Shown here piece by piece: positions 17,738-26,090 of a DNA stretch of 64,000 nucleotides; the stretch's first letter is position 1, and each line of letters starts with the position of its first letter. Below the pieces are notes generated by a model. The model had not been told where the DNA came from. It made no database searches and saw nothing but the letters and a program-made list of their open reading frames with translations. Both the position numbers and the translations under genes were made by a program. Source of the stretch: Nonomuraea thailandensis. Lineage in GTDB: Bacteria; Actinomycetota; Actinomycetes; Streptosporangiales; Streptosporangiaceae. The stretch spans positions 10,204,501 through 10,268,500 of the forward strand of contig NZ_JAMZEB010000002.1 in the NCBI RefSeq assembly GCF_024172165.1, in the 5' to 3' direction.

Positions 17738-18652
17738 ATGACGGACACGATCCCCACGGAGTTCGAGGTGCTGGACGAGCGGTTCGGCGCGATCGGCGGA
17801 GACGACAAGGTCGAGATCCTGCACACCGGCACCCGATGGGCGGAGGGCCCGGTGTACTTCCCGGCCGGCCGCTTCCTGGTCTGGAGCGACATCCCCAACG
17901 AGCGGATGTTGCGGTGGGACGAGATGAGCGGCGCGGTGGGCCCGTTCCGGCAGCCGTCGGGCTACACCAACGGCAACACCCTCGACCGCGAGGGCCGGCT
18001 CGTCTCGTGCGAGCAGGGCAACCGCCGGGTGACGCGCACCGAGCACGACGGCTCGATCACGGTGATCGCCGACCGGTGGCAGGGCAGGCGCCTCAACAGC
18101 CCCAACGACGTGGTCGTGCGCTCCGACGGCTCTGTCTGGTTCACCGATCCGCCGTACGGGATCCTCAGCAACTACGAGGGCGTGGCCGCCGAGCAGGAGA
18201 TCGACGGCTGCCACGTCTACCGCGCCGACCCGGTGACGGGCGAGGTGCGGATCGTGGCCGACGACTTCGTCCGGCCCAACGGCCTGGCCTTCTCCCTGGA
18301 CGAGCGGCGGCTCTACGTCGCCGACACGCGGGCCAGGCAGTTGCGGGTCTTCGAGGTGGGCGACGACGGCACGCTCGGCGGCGGCAAGGTCTTCGCCGAG
18401 GGCGGGGAGCAGGACAACTACGACGGCCTGCGGCTCGACGACACCGGCCGGGTGTGGATCGCGGCCGGCAAGGCGGTGCTCTGCTACGACCCCGACGGGA
18501 CGCTCATCGGCCGGCTCAGGCTGCCCGAGTTCACGGCCAACCTGGTGTTCGGCGGGCTCAAGCGCAACCGCCTGTTCATCACGGCCTCGTCCTCGCTGTA
18601 CTCGCTGATGACCAACGTGACGGGTGCGCGCCCGGTGTGGGCCGGGCGCTGA
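17738..18652 (+). CDS. SMP-30/gluconolactonase-like beta-propeller enzyme
   Basis: A 304-residue six-bladed propeller of the SMP-30 (regucalcin/lactonase) family, which hydrolyses sugar or related lactones using one divalent cation. Expected ligand regions are visible: RWAEGP near the start, the Asn in NSPNDVV, FTDPPYG, RPNGLAFS and the Asp in NYDGLRLD. No signal peptide, so cytoplasmic. I prefer ATG 17738: TATGGT at 17725-17730 resembles a -10 element and no Shine-Dalgarno is present, which fits a leaderless mRNA. ATG 17726 is the alternative. Confidence 0.88.
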   Translation: MTDTIPTEFEVLDERFGAIGGDDKVEILHTGTRWAEGPVYFPAGRFLVWSDIPNERMLRWDEMSGAVGPFRQPSGYTNGNTLDREGRLVSCEQGNRRVTRTEHDGSITVIADRWQGRRLNSPNDVVVRSDGSVWFTDPPYGILSNYEGVAAEQEIDGCHVYRADPVTGEVRIVADDFVRPNGLAFSLDERRLYVADTRARQLRVFEVGDDGTLGGGKVFAEGGEQDNYDGLRLDDTGRVWIAAGKAVLCYDPDGTLIGRLRLPEFTANLVFGGLKRNRLFITASSSLYSLMTNVTGARPVWAGR

Positions 18653-18684
18653 CCCCTCCCTCCGCGCCCCCGCGGCGGGGAGCT

Positions 18685-19413
18685 TCACTCCCAACGGAAC
18701 GTCCGCACCGCCAGTCCGCCGAAGACGACCAGCCCCGCGGCCACCACGGCCAGGTGCATGAGCTGCGGCGGCTGTCCCGCCCAGGTGTCCTTGAGCGCCT
18801 GGGTGAACGGCCCGGCCACGGAGAAGTCGCTGATCGCCAGCAGCGGGGCCGGCATGATCTCGCGAGGCACCCACATGCCGCCCAGGAACATCAGCGGGAA
18901 CATCACCACCGACCCGATGCCGGGCGCCGACTTGGCGCTCGGCGCTAGCGCGGCGATCACCAGCCCGATCGCCAGCAGGGCGGCCGTGCCGAGCAGGAAG
19001 ACCAGGATGAACCAGGCCCACGCCTTCGGCGGCGCGGAGCCGAACACCAGCCAGCCGGCCAGGATCAGGATGACCGTGGACACGGTCCCGACCGCCAGGT
19101 TGATCAGGAGTTGCACACCCAGCAGCCGCGCGGGATGCACGGGAGTGGTGGACATGCGCCTGAGCACGCCCTGTTGCCGGTACGTCGCCAGCACCGCCGG
19201 CAGCACGCTGCACGACAGGGTCAGCAACGAGAGCAGCGCCATGGTGCTCGGCGCGTGCGTGTCCACGATGCGCTGACCGCCGTCCTGCACCTCGGTGAAG
19301 CTGGGGATGCTGACTCCCAGCACGATCAGCAGCCCGACAGGCAGCCCGATCGTGAACAGCAGGGTCGGCCAGTCCCGCAGGTGCAGCTTGGCCTCCATGA
19401 CGAGCAGCTTCAT
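18685..19413 (-). CDS. ABC-2 type transporter permease
   Basis: A 242-residue DrrB-like ABC-2 permease with six membrane segments, partner of the ATPase whose stop it overlaps as ATGA (start ATG 19413). Exporters of this class move drugs, lipids or polysaccharides. The block LFLGGMWVPREIMP is typical of the ABC-2 C-terminal half. It diverges, together with its ATPase, from a two-component system that probably controls it. Confidence 0.92.
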   Translation of the reverse strand: MKLLVMEAKLHLRDWPTLLFTIGLPVGLLIVLGVSIPSFTEVQDGGQRIVDTHAPSTMALLSLLTLSCSVLPAVLATYRQQGVLRRMSTTPVHPARLLGVQLLINLAVGTVSTVILILAGWLVFGSAPPKAWAWFILVFLLGTAALLAIGLVIAALAPSAKSAPGIGSVVMFPLMFLGGMWVPREIMPAPLLAISDFSVAGPFTQALKDTWAGQPPQLMHLAVVAAGLVVFGGLAVRTFRWE

Positions 19414-20315
19414 GACAGCTTCCTTCCGGTCAGCGCGAGGAACGCGTCGTCGAGGGTGGCCTGCTCGATGCGCAGGTCTCCGGGGACGACCTGGTGGTGT
19501 GCCAGGGCGAGGGTGACGGCGGGGGCCAGGTTCCCCGAGCCGGTCACCACGACCGAGTCGCCGTTCCTGGTGACGGCCCGCACCTCGGGCAGGGCCAGGA
19601 GCACGGCGTCGTCGAAGCGCGCGGACGGCCGGAAGCGCACGCGCTGCTCCCCGCCTGCCTGGGCGATGAACCCGGCAGGCGTGTCGGTGGCGACCACCTT
19701 GCCGGCGTCGATGAGCGCGAGCCGGTCGCAGAGCCGCTCGGCCTCCTCCATGAAGTGGGTGACCAGCACGATCGTCACGCCGGTCTCGCGCACCTGCTCG
19801 ATCAGCTCCCACGTGTCCCTGCGGGCCTGGGGGTCGAGGCCGGTGGTCAGCTCGTCGAGCACCGCCACGCGCGGCCGGCCCACCAGGGCCAGCGCCACGG
19901 ACAGCCGCTGCCGCTGCCCGCCGGACAGGTTCTTGAACATGGTGTCCCGCTTGGCGGACAGGCCCACGCGTTCCAGCAGCTCGCCCCAGTCGGCGGGGTC
20001 CGGGTAGAAGGAGGCGTACAGGTCCATGGCCTCCCAGACCTTGATCTTCTCCGGCAGGGCGGCGCTCTGGAGCTGCATGCCGAGCACGCGGCGCAGCTCG
20101 TCGCGGTCGTCGCGGGGATCCAGGCCGGCCACGCGCACCAGTCCGCCGTCCCGCTGCCGCAGCCCGGCCACGCACTCGACCGTGGTGGTCTTGCCGGCGC
20201 CGTTCGGGCCGAGGATGCCGAAGATCTCGCTCTCGGCCACCTCGAACGAGACGTCCTCGACCGCGAGGTGATTCGGGTACTGCTTGCGCAGGTTCCTGAC
20301 CTCGATGATTTTCAT
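19410..20315 (-). CDS. ABC exporter ATPase (DrrA-like)
   Basis: A 301-residue ATPase with Walker A GPNGAGKTTT, Q-loop MQLQSAALPEKI, signature LSGGQRQRLS, Walker B VAVLDELTTGLD and switch His in VTHFMEEAE. About 80 extra C-terminal residues after the nucleotide-binding domain are usual for DrrA/CcmA-type drug-export ATPases. It is first in a two-gene operon with the ABC-2 permease. The 110-bp gap to the divergent kinase gene should hold promoters for both. Confidence 0.94.
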   Translation of the reverse strand: MKIIEVRNLRKQYPNHLAVEDVSFEVAESEIFGILGPNGAGKTTTVECVAGLRQRDGGLVRVAGLDPRDDRDELRRVLGMQLQSAALPEKIKVWEAMDLYASFYPDPADWGELLERVGLSAKRDTMFKNLSGGQRQRLSVALALVGRPRVAVLDELTTGLDPQARRDTWELIEQVRETGVTIVLVTHFMEEAERLCDRLALIDAGKVVATDTPAGFIAQAGGEQRVRFRPSARFDDAVLLALPEVRAVTRNGDSVVVTGSGNLAPAVTLALAHHQVVPGDLRIEQATLDDAFLALTGRKLS

Positions 20316-20425
20316 GGTGACGACGCTAGAAGCGCCTCATCGGGCGGGTAATCCGGCTGGATGCCCGGCAAGGGTGTATCTAGGTGCAGTGTCATGACGT
20401 GGCAGGTTGGCGCAGACTGGGGGGC

Positions 20426-21853
20426 ATGCTGCGAAGCTACGGCCGTGTCCTGGCGCTGCTCGCGCTCGTCATCGTGCAGGCCGCCATGGCCGGGCTGACG
20501 AGCGTCATGCTGCTCCTGTCCTTCGCCCTGGGCATGGTCTTCCTGTTCCCGCCGCAGGCGATGATGGTCAGGGAGCTGGCAGAGCTCAACCGCAAGCTGG
20601 TACGCGACTGGGCGGGCATCACGATCGACTCCCCGTACCTGCCGCCGCCCCCGCCCCCCGTCCCGCAGGCCGACGGCATGTACCGCTCGGAGCGAACGCT
20701 CTACAAGACCCCCCGGGTGCCGGCCTGGAACGACCGGTGGAAGTGGCTGGTGAGCGATCCCGCCACGTGGCGCGACGAGGTCTGGCTGCTGCTCGACCCG
20801 CTGGTGAAGGTGCTGCTGACGCCGCTGCTCCTCCTGCTCCCCGGACGCGGCCTGCGCGTCTACGGCCTGTGGAGCAAGAAGCTGCTGGACCCGACCGCCG
20901 CCAGCCGCCTGGCCGGCCAGGTGAGCCACCTCCAGCGCACCCGCAACCTGGCAGCGGACTCGCAGGCGGCCGAGATGCGCAGGATCGAGCGCGACCTGCA
21001 CGACGGCACGCAGGCCAGGCTCGTGGCGATCGGCATGACGCTGGGGGCCGTGGAGCAGCTCGTCGAGACCGACCCGAAGGCGGCCAAGGCGCTGCTGGCC
21101 AAGGCCAGGGACGCCTCCTCGGAGACGCTCACGGAGCTGCGCAGGGTCATCCGGGGCATCCACCCGCCGGTGCTCGCCGAGCGCGGCCTGGCCGACGCCG
21201 TACGCGCGCTGGCCATGGACAGCGCGCTGGACGTCAGCGTGGAGGTGAACCTGCCGCACCGGCCGGAGGCGCCGGTGGAGGCGGCGGTGTACTTCGCGGT
21301 CAGCGAGCTGCTGTCGAACGCCGCGCGGCACGGCGACGCCCGTACCGTGCTCGTGGACATCAGCACCAACGCCGCCGACCTGCGCATCACGGTGACCGAC
21401 GACGGCATGGGCGGCGCCGACCCGGCCAAGGGCAGCGGCCTGGCCGGCATCGAGCGGCGGCTGGCGGCCTTCGACGGCGTGCTCGCCGTGCACAGCCCGC
21501 CGGGTGGCCCCACGACCGTCAGCATGGAGCTGCCCAAGGTGCTGCCCACGTACTGGACGGGCACGTCGTCCAAGATGCCGCGCTGGAAGACCGTCACGAT
21601 CACGATCCTCTGGTGCACCGCCTGGTGCCCGACGTTCCCGCAGGGCCTCGTGGCCGGCGTCTTCAAGGTCTTCGGCATCGAGGAGAAGACCTGGTTCCTC
21701 GCCCTGCACCTGCCCGAGCCCTGGCAATGGCCGACGATCATCGGCATGATTCTGCTCGGTGTCCTCATGCATGTCATGGCCATCCGCATCCCCGCCTCGC
21801 ACGACCGCGAGAAGTTCATGGCGGAGGCCACCCCGACGAAACCCTGGTGTTGA
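20426..21853 (+). CDS. NarL-type sensor histidine kinase with terminal membrane segments
   Basis: A 475-residue kinase. Two N-terminal membrane segments (about 6-45) lead into a linker with a poly-Pro run and another hydrophobic patch near 115-140. Then come HisKA_3 with phospho-acceptor H192 in RDLHDGTQ and HATPase with N-box SELLSNAARHG and G-boxes DDGMGG and GSGLAG. Unusually, about 90 residues follow the ATPase and contain two more hydrophobic segments (near 390-410 and 435-460). No large extracellular domain is seen, so it may sense an envelope signal or the divergent ABC exporter itself. Start ATG 20426; GTG 20384 is the alternative. Confidence 0.9.
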   Translation: MLRSYGRVLALLALVIVQAAMAGLTSVMLLLSFALGMVFLFPPQAMMVRELAELNRKLVRDWAGITIDSPYLPPPPPPVPQADGMYRSERTLYKTPRVPAWNDRWKWLVSDPATWRDEVWLLLDPLVKVLLTPLLLLLPGRGLRVYGLWSKKLLDPTAASRLAGQVSHLQRTRNLAADSQAAEMRRIERDLHDGTQARLVAIGMTLGAVEQLVETDPKAAKALLAKARDASSETLTELRRVIRGIHPPVLAERGLADAVRALAMDSALDVSVEVNLPHRPEAPVEAAVYFAVSELLSNAARHGDARTVLVDISTNAADLRITVTDDGMGGADPAKGSGLAGIERRLAAFDGVLAVHSPPGGPTTVSMELPKVLPTYWTGTSSKMPRWKTVTITILWCTAWCPTFPQGLVAGVFKVFGIEEKTWFLALHLPEPWQWPTIIGMILLGVLMHVMAIRIPASHDREKFMAEATPTKPWC

Positions 21854-22503
21854 TGAACCGCGTACTGATCGCCGAAGACCTCTACCTGCTCAGGGACGGC
21901 CTGGTCCACCTGCTCCAGGCCCACGGCTTCACGGTCGTGGCGGCCGTGGAGAGCGGCCCGGAGCTGCTGAAGGGCCTGCTGGAGCTGCGCCCCGACGTCT
22001 CGATCGTGGACGTGCGGCTGCCGCCCACGCACACCGACGAGGGTCTGCAGGCCTCGCTCGCGGCCAGGACGCAGATCCCCGGGCTGCCCGTGCTCGTGCT
22101 GTCCCAGCACGTCGAGCAGCTCTACGCGCGCGAGCTGCTGGCCGACGGCTCGGGCGGGATCGGTTACCTGCTCAAGGACCGGGTCTTCAACGCCGAGCAG
22201 TTCGTGGACGCCGTACGCAGGGTGGCCGCGGGCGGCACCGCCATGGACCCTGAGGTGATCGCCAAGCTGCTGGCCAGGAACGCCAGGGACGAACCGCTGG
22301 CCGCGCTCACGCCGCGCGAGCGCGAGGTGCTCGAGGCCATGGCCGAGGGACGCTCCAACGCAGCCATCTCGCAGCGGCTCTATCTCAGCGAGAGCGCCGT
22401 GGCCAAGCACACGGCCTCCATCTTCGCCAAGCTCGGCCTGGCGCCGTCCGACGACGACAACCGGCGCGTGCTGGCCGTGCTCGCCTACCTCAACAGCCGC
22501 TGA
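21853..22503 (+). CDS. NarL/LuxR family response regulator
   Basis: A 216-residue regulator with a receiver domain (acidic pair E8/D9, phospho-acceptor D53 in SIVDVRLPP, Lys in LLKDRVF) and a C-terminal LuxR-type HTH (LTPREREVLEAMAEG, then SNAAISQRLYLSESAV). It overlaps the kinase stop as TGATG, so translation is coupled. The kinase is divergent from an ABC-2 exporter operon, its probable target. Confidence 0.94.
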   Translation: MNRVLIAEDLYLLRDGLVHLLQAHGFTVVAAVESGPELLKGLLELRPDVSIVDVRLPPTHTDEGLQASLAARTQIPGLPVLVLSQHVEQLYARELLADGSGGIGYLLKDRVFNAEQFVDAVRRVAAGGTAMDPEVIAKLLARNARDEPLAALTPREREVLEAMAEGRSNAAISQRLYLSESAVAKHTASIFAKLGLAPSDDDNRRVLAVLAYLNSR

Positions 22504-22585
22504 CCTCCCGCCGGGAACCGCTCAGAGTTGTCGGTCGCAGCGGCTATTTTCATAGAGGCATGGCGCGACGAAGAGGTGGTTTCAG

Positions 22586-23683
22586 GTGAAAATCCGGGTT
22601 AACCGCGATGTTCTAGCAGAAGCGGTGGCATGGGCTGCGCGCATCCTGCCCAGCCGTCCCGTGGTGCCTGTCCTTTCCGGGCTGCTGCTGGAGGCGGGTG
22701 AGGAGCTCACCCTGTCGGCGTTCGACTACGACGTCTCCGCGCGGGCCGCGATCGACGCCGACGTGGCCGAGGAGGGGCGGGTGCTGATCCCCGGCCGCCT
22801 GCTGGCCGAGATCAGCCGCAGCCTGCCCGCCGACGACGTGGAGCTCGTCACCGAGGGCGCGGAGGCGGTGCTGACCTGCGGGAGCGCCGAGTTCGGCCTG
22901 ATCACGATGCCGGTGGAAGACTTCCCGACCCTGCCGGCCATGCCCGAGAGCATCGGCGCCATCGGCGGCGGCGTGTTCGCCTCCGCCGTCGGCCAGGTGG
23001 CGTCGGCCGCGAGCCGCGACGACACGCTGCCGATGCTCACCGGCATCAGGGTCGACATCGAGGGCGAGTCGGTGGCGATGGCGGCGACCGACCGCTACCG
23101 CATCGCCGCCCGCGACTTCGACTGGCGTCCCGCGCGCCCCGGCGTCGCCGTCTCGGCCATGGTGCCGGCGCGGGTGCTGGTCGAGGTGGCCAAGTCGCTG
23201 CGCGGCGGCGAGGTCTCGGTCGCGATGGGCGACGGGGTGGCCGGGTTCGAGAGCGTCGGGCGCAGCACGACCGTGCGGTTGCTCGACGAGCAGTTCATCG
23301 ACTACCGTGCGCGGCTGACCTCCGACTGGTCGATCAGGGCCGACGTCGCTGTGGCGCCGTTCGTCGGGGCGATCAAGCGGGTGGCCCTGGTGGCCGAGCG
23401 CAACACCGCCATCCGGCTGTCGTTCAGCCAGGGGCAGGTGCTGATCCAGGCGGGCGGGGGCGACATCGGGCGCGGCGCCGAGGTGGTCCCGTGCGAGCTG
23501 CGCGGCGAGGACATCCAGATCGCCTTCCAGTCGCAGTTCCTGCTCGACGGGCTGACGGGCATCGAGAGCGAGCTGGCCCGCATCAACATGGAGTCGCCCA
23601 CCCGGCCCGCCCTCATCCAGGACGTGCCGGGCGACGCCGCGCCGGCCTTCCGCTACCTGGTCATGTCGCTGCGCCAGACCTGA
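22586..23683 (+). CDS. DNA polymerase III beta clamp paralogue
   Basis: A 365-residue sliding-clamp protein with three clamp domains: MKIRVNRDVLAEAVAWAARIL at the N-terminus, PVEDFPTLPA in the first linker, and the C-terminal YLVMSLRQT that resembles the usual MPxR/MPMR end. No dnaA, recF or gyrB lies nearby, so this is probably a second clamp rather than the oriC-linked dnaN. Streptomyces genomes are known to carry such a paralogue. GTG 22586 is preceded by AAGAGGTGG. A specialised repair or stress role is only a guess. Confidence 0.88.
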   Translation: MKIRVNRDVLAEAVAWAARILPSRPVVPVLSGLLLEAGEELTLSAFDYDVSARAAIDADVAEEGRVLIPGRLLAEISRSLPADDVELVTEGAEAVLTCGSAEFGLITMPVEDFPTLPAMPESIGAIGGGVFASAVGQVASAASRDDTLPMLTGIRVDIEGESVAMAATDRYRIAARDFDWRPARPGVAVSAMVPARVLVEVAKSLRGGEVSVAMGDGVAGFESVGRSTTVRLLDEQFIDYRARLTSDWSIRADVAVAPFVGAIKRVALVAERNTAIRLSFSQGQVLIQAGGGDIGRGAEVVPCELRGEDIQIAFQSQFLLDGLTGIESELARINMESPTRPALIQDVPGDAAPAFRYLVMSLRQT

Positions 23684-23687
23684 GCCC

Positions 23688-24140
23688 TCATGACCCCGTC
23701 TGGCGCTCGGCGACCAGCCTGAACACCCGCTTGAACTCCGCGTACGCCTCCTCGCCGACCGCCCTGGCATGCTCCGCCTCCATCTCGGCGAGGACGGCGT
23801 CCGACTTGGCCATGTGGTCGAGCCCCTTCTCGGTCGGGACGATCAGCTTGGCCCGCCGGTCCGCCGGATCGGGCTGCCGCTCCACGTACCCGAGCGCCAC
23901 CAGCTCGTCCACCAGCGTGCCGATCACCTGCTTGTGCTGGCCCGACTGCGCGGCCAGGTCCGTGGCCCTGCTGCCCTCCACGTCCAGGTAGGCCAGCACC
24001 GCCCCGTGCCGGGGCCGCACCTGCGCATGCCCCTGTTCGCCGAGCTTCGTGAACAGCTCCCGCTGCAGGCTGAAAAGCGTCCGGCTGGACAGCACGCCGA
24101 GATCCGGCTCCTCCTGCTTGCGCTGGCTCCTGCGCACCAC
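23688..24140 (-). CDS. MarR family transcriptional regulator
   Basis: A 150-residue winged-helix dimer of the MarR family: HTH block SRATDLAAQSGQHKQVIGTL and wing DPADRRAKLIVPTEKG. MarR proteins usually repress neighbouring genes until a phenolic or oxidising ligand binds. It diverges from a small monooxygenase-like gene, and a perfect palindrome lies between them. The start is GTG 24140 behind GAGGAG. It ends five bases after the clamp gene's stop on the other strand. Confidence 0.93.
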   Translation of the reverse strand: MVRRSQRKQEEPDLGVLSSRTLFSLQRELFTKLGEQGHAQVRPRHGAVLAYLDVEGSRATDLAAQSGQHKQVIGTLVDELVALGYVERQPDPADRRAKLIVPTEKGLDHMAKSDAVLAEMEAEHARAVGEEAYAEFKRVFRLVAERQTGS

Positions 24141-24150
24141 ACACTCCTCA

Positions 24151-24181
24151 ATTAGTCACTAATGTTGACCGTCACTAATTA
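24151..24181. promoter_or_regulatory. Probable MarR operator
   Basis: ATTAGTCACTAAT (24151-24163) is a perfect 6+1+6 palindrome, and GTCACTAATTA (24171-24181) repeats half of it. The site lies between the divergent marR-like gene and its neighbour and overlaps a TTGACC (24165-24170) -35-like element. Binding is inferred from position and symmetry. Confidence 0.65.
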
Positions 24182-24199
24182 TTACTATACCGTCGAGGC

Positions 24200-24487
24200 A
24201 TGACGACGACGGTGGAACTCACCCGGTTCCGGGTGTCTCCCGAGCGTGCCGGCGACCTGCTCGCGGCACGACCGGGGATGATCGCTGATTTCCAGGCGGA
24301 CAGGGCCGGATTCCTGGACGCCAGGCTGGTTCGCGTGTCACCTGACGAGTGGCTGGACATCGTGGAGTGGCGATCGGGCGCCGACTTCGCCGCATCGCGG
24401 GCGAAGGGCGCCAACCTGCCCGGCATCCGGGCCTTCTTCGACCTGATCGACGAGCTTGTCTCCACAGAGGAGGGGACCCTGTCATGA
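24200..24487 (+). CDS. Antibiotic biosynthesis monooxygenase-like small protein
   Basis: A 95-residue protein with the dimeric alpha-beta barrel pattern of the ABM family (TTVELTRFRVSPERAGDLLAA, later EWLDIVEWRSGADF). Members include quinol monooxygenases, heme-degrading enzymes and proteins of unknown function, so the reaction is not assigned. It overlaps the next gene by four bases (ATGA) and probably forms an operon with it, repressed by the divergent MarR protein. Confidence 0.78.
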   Translation: MTTTVELTRFRVSPERAGDLLAARPGMIADFQADRAGFLDARLVRVSPDEWLDIVEWRSGADFAASRAKGANLPGIRAFFDLIDELVSTEEGTLS

Positions 24488-25329
24488 CCATCCTGATCAC
24501 CGGTGCCGGAGGCACCGTTTCGCGCGCCGTGCTGCGCGCCCTCGAAGGCACCGCGGACGTGCGGGTGCTGGTCCGCGACCCGGCCAAGGCGCCCGCGGGG
24601 GTCGAGGTCGCGGTCGGCGACCTGGACGAGCCCGCCACGCTCGACGAGGCGTTCCGGGGCGTGAAGACGGTGTGGCTGCTGACCGCCATGGGGCCGTACG
24701 CGCCGCACCGCAGCATGAACGCCGTCTGGGCGGCGCGGCAGGCGGGCGCGAGCCACGTGGTGCGCATGTCGGCCATCGGCGCCGCGCACGACGCGCCGAC
24801 CCGCAACGGCCGCCTGCACGCCCTGTCGGACGTGGAGCTCGCGGCCTCCGGCCTCGACTGGACCATCGTGCGCCCGGCCTTCTTCATGCAGAACCTTTTC
24901 GGCTCGGTCAACGGCGACACCCTGTACGGCGCGCTGGGCGAGGGCCGGATCGGCATGGTCGACGTGCGCGACATCGGTGACTTCGCGGCCGAGGTCCTGC
25001 GCGCGCCCGCGCGGCACAAGGGCGCCACCTACACTCTCACGGGCCCGGCCAGCATCTCGCTGGGCACGATCGCGCAGGAGCTGTCGCAGGTGTACGGCAC
25101 CCCGATCACCTACCAGCCGGTGCCCGTGGAGGTGGGCGTGCGCTCGATGCTGGAGGCGGGGATGCCCGACTGGGACGCCAAGGTCACGGGGGAGTACCTG
25201 ACCGCGTACGCGCAGGGCTGGGGCGACTACACGACCCCTGACTTCGAGAGCGTCATGGGGCGCCCGGCCACGCCGTTCGTCACCTTCGCCCGCGACCACG
25301 CGCGGGAGCTGCGGCCTACGACTCGGTGA
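24484..25329 (+). CDS. NmrA-like NAD(P)-binding oxidoreductase
   Basis: A 281-residue atypical short-chain dehydrogenase of the NmrA/quinone-reductase-like group. The nucleotide-binding motif is TILITGAGGTVSRAV (GxxGxxx). The classical SDR Tyr-x3-Lys is not evident, which is common in this subgroup. VRPAFFMQNLFG is a typical conserved block. The substrate may be a quinone, given the MarR and ABM neighbours, but this is inference. Its 3' end overlaps the convergent gntR gene by 14 bp. Confidence 0.87.
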   Translation: MTILITGAGGTVSRAVLRALEGTADVRVLVRDPAKAPAGVEVAVGDLDEPATLDEAFRGVKTVWLLTAMGPYAPHRSMNAVWAARQAGASHVVRMSAIGAAHDAPTRNGRLHALSDVELAASGLDWTIVRPAFFMQNLFGSVNGDTLYGALGEGRIGMVDVRDIGDFAAEVLRAPARHKGATYTLTGPASISLGTIAQELSQVYGTPITYQPVPVEVGVRSMLEAGMPDWDAKVTGEYLTAYAQGWGDYTTPDFESVMGRPATPFVTFARDHARELRPTTR

Positions 25330-25990
25330 GCGCGATGAGGATGTGCTCCATGCAGGCGTGCCCGGCCCGCTCGGCCGCCGCCGCGTCGCCGGCGGCGATG
25401 GCCCGCGCGATCGCGTCGTGGGGGATGTAGCTCTTGTTGAGCGACGTCCCCGCGGCGGTGATGCTGGCCCTCAGCGCCGCCGAGAAGTCCTCGTACAGGT
25501 CGATGAGCACGAGGTTGTGGGTGGCGTGCGCGACGGCCATGTGGAAGGCCAGGTCGGCCTCCACGAAGAAGTCGGGGTCGTCCAGCTCCCAGGCCCGCTC
25601 GCGCTCGGCCAGCGCGGCCTCGATGCGCCTGATGTCCTCGTCGGTGCGCCTGGTGGCGGCCAGGCGGGCCGACTCGACCTCCAGCGCGCGGCGTACCTCG
25701 AGGATCTCGAGCTGCTCGGCCTGGCGCAGCCGCCGCAGCATGGCGCCGGACAGCTCGCTGGTCGCGCGGACGTAAGTGCCGTCCCCCTGACGGCACTCGA
25801 GCAGCCCGGCGTGCGTGAGCGCGCGTACGGCCTCACGAACGGTGTTGCGACCCACTCCGAGCTGCTCGGCGAGCACGGTCTCGGTCGGGATCTTGCCGTT
25901 CATCGGCCACGACCCTGATGTGATCTGCTCCTTGAGCTGATCGATCACCTGGTCGACGAGCGAAGCCCGCTGCGCCGTACGCAGACTCAC
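25316..25990 (-). CDS. GntR family (FadR/FCD subgroup) regulator
   Basis: A 224-residue regulator with an N-terminal winged helix (PTETVLAEQLGVGRNTVREAV, wing RQGDGTYV) and an all-helical FCD ligand domain (about 85-220). Asp and His candidates in FHMAVAHATHN could form the metal/effector site known for the subgroup. Start GTG 25990 behind GGAGG. A perfect inverted repeat lies just upstream and is probably its own operator. The controlled pathway is not evident. Confidence 0.92.
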   Translation of the reverse strand: MSLRTAQRASLVDQVIDQLKEQITSGSWPMNGKIPTETVLAEQLGVGRNTVREAVRALTHAGLLECRQGDGTYVRATSELSGAMLRRLRQAEQLEILEVRRALEVESARLAATRRTDEDIRRIEAALAERERAWELDDPDFFVEADLAFHMAVAHATHNLVLIDLYEDFSAALRASITAAGTSLNKSYIPHDAIARAIAAGDAAAAERAGHACMEHILIALTES

Positions 25991-26010
25991 AGTCCGCCTC
26001 CTCCGGGGAA

Positions 26011-26039
26011 ACCAGTCATCCTATGAGTCAATGACTGGT
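26011..26039. promoter_or_regulatory. Inverted repeat, probable operator of the FCD regulator
   Basis: ACCAGTCAT at 26011-26019 is matched perfectly by ATGACTGGT at 26031-26039 around an 11-bp spacer. The centre is 35 bp upstream of the gntR start codon. The two half-sites are two helical turns apart, which suits one large dimer or two dimers. Confidence 0.6.
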
Positions 26040-26090
26040 AGACCCTAATTATTCCAGACTCAAAACGCCAAATCTGGAGCTCCCGGAGGT

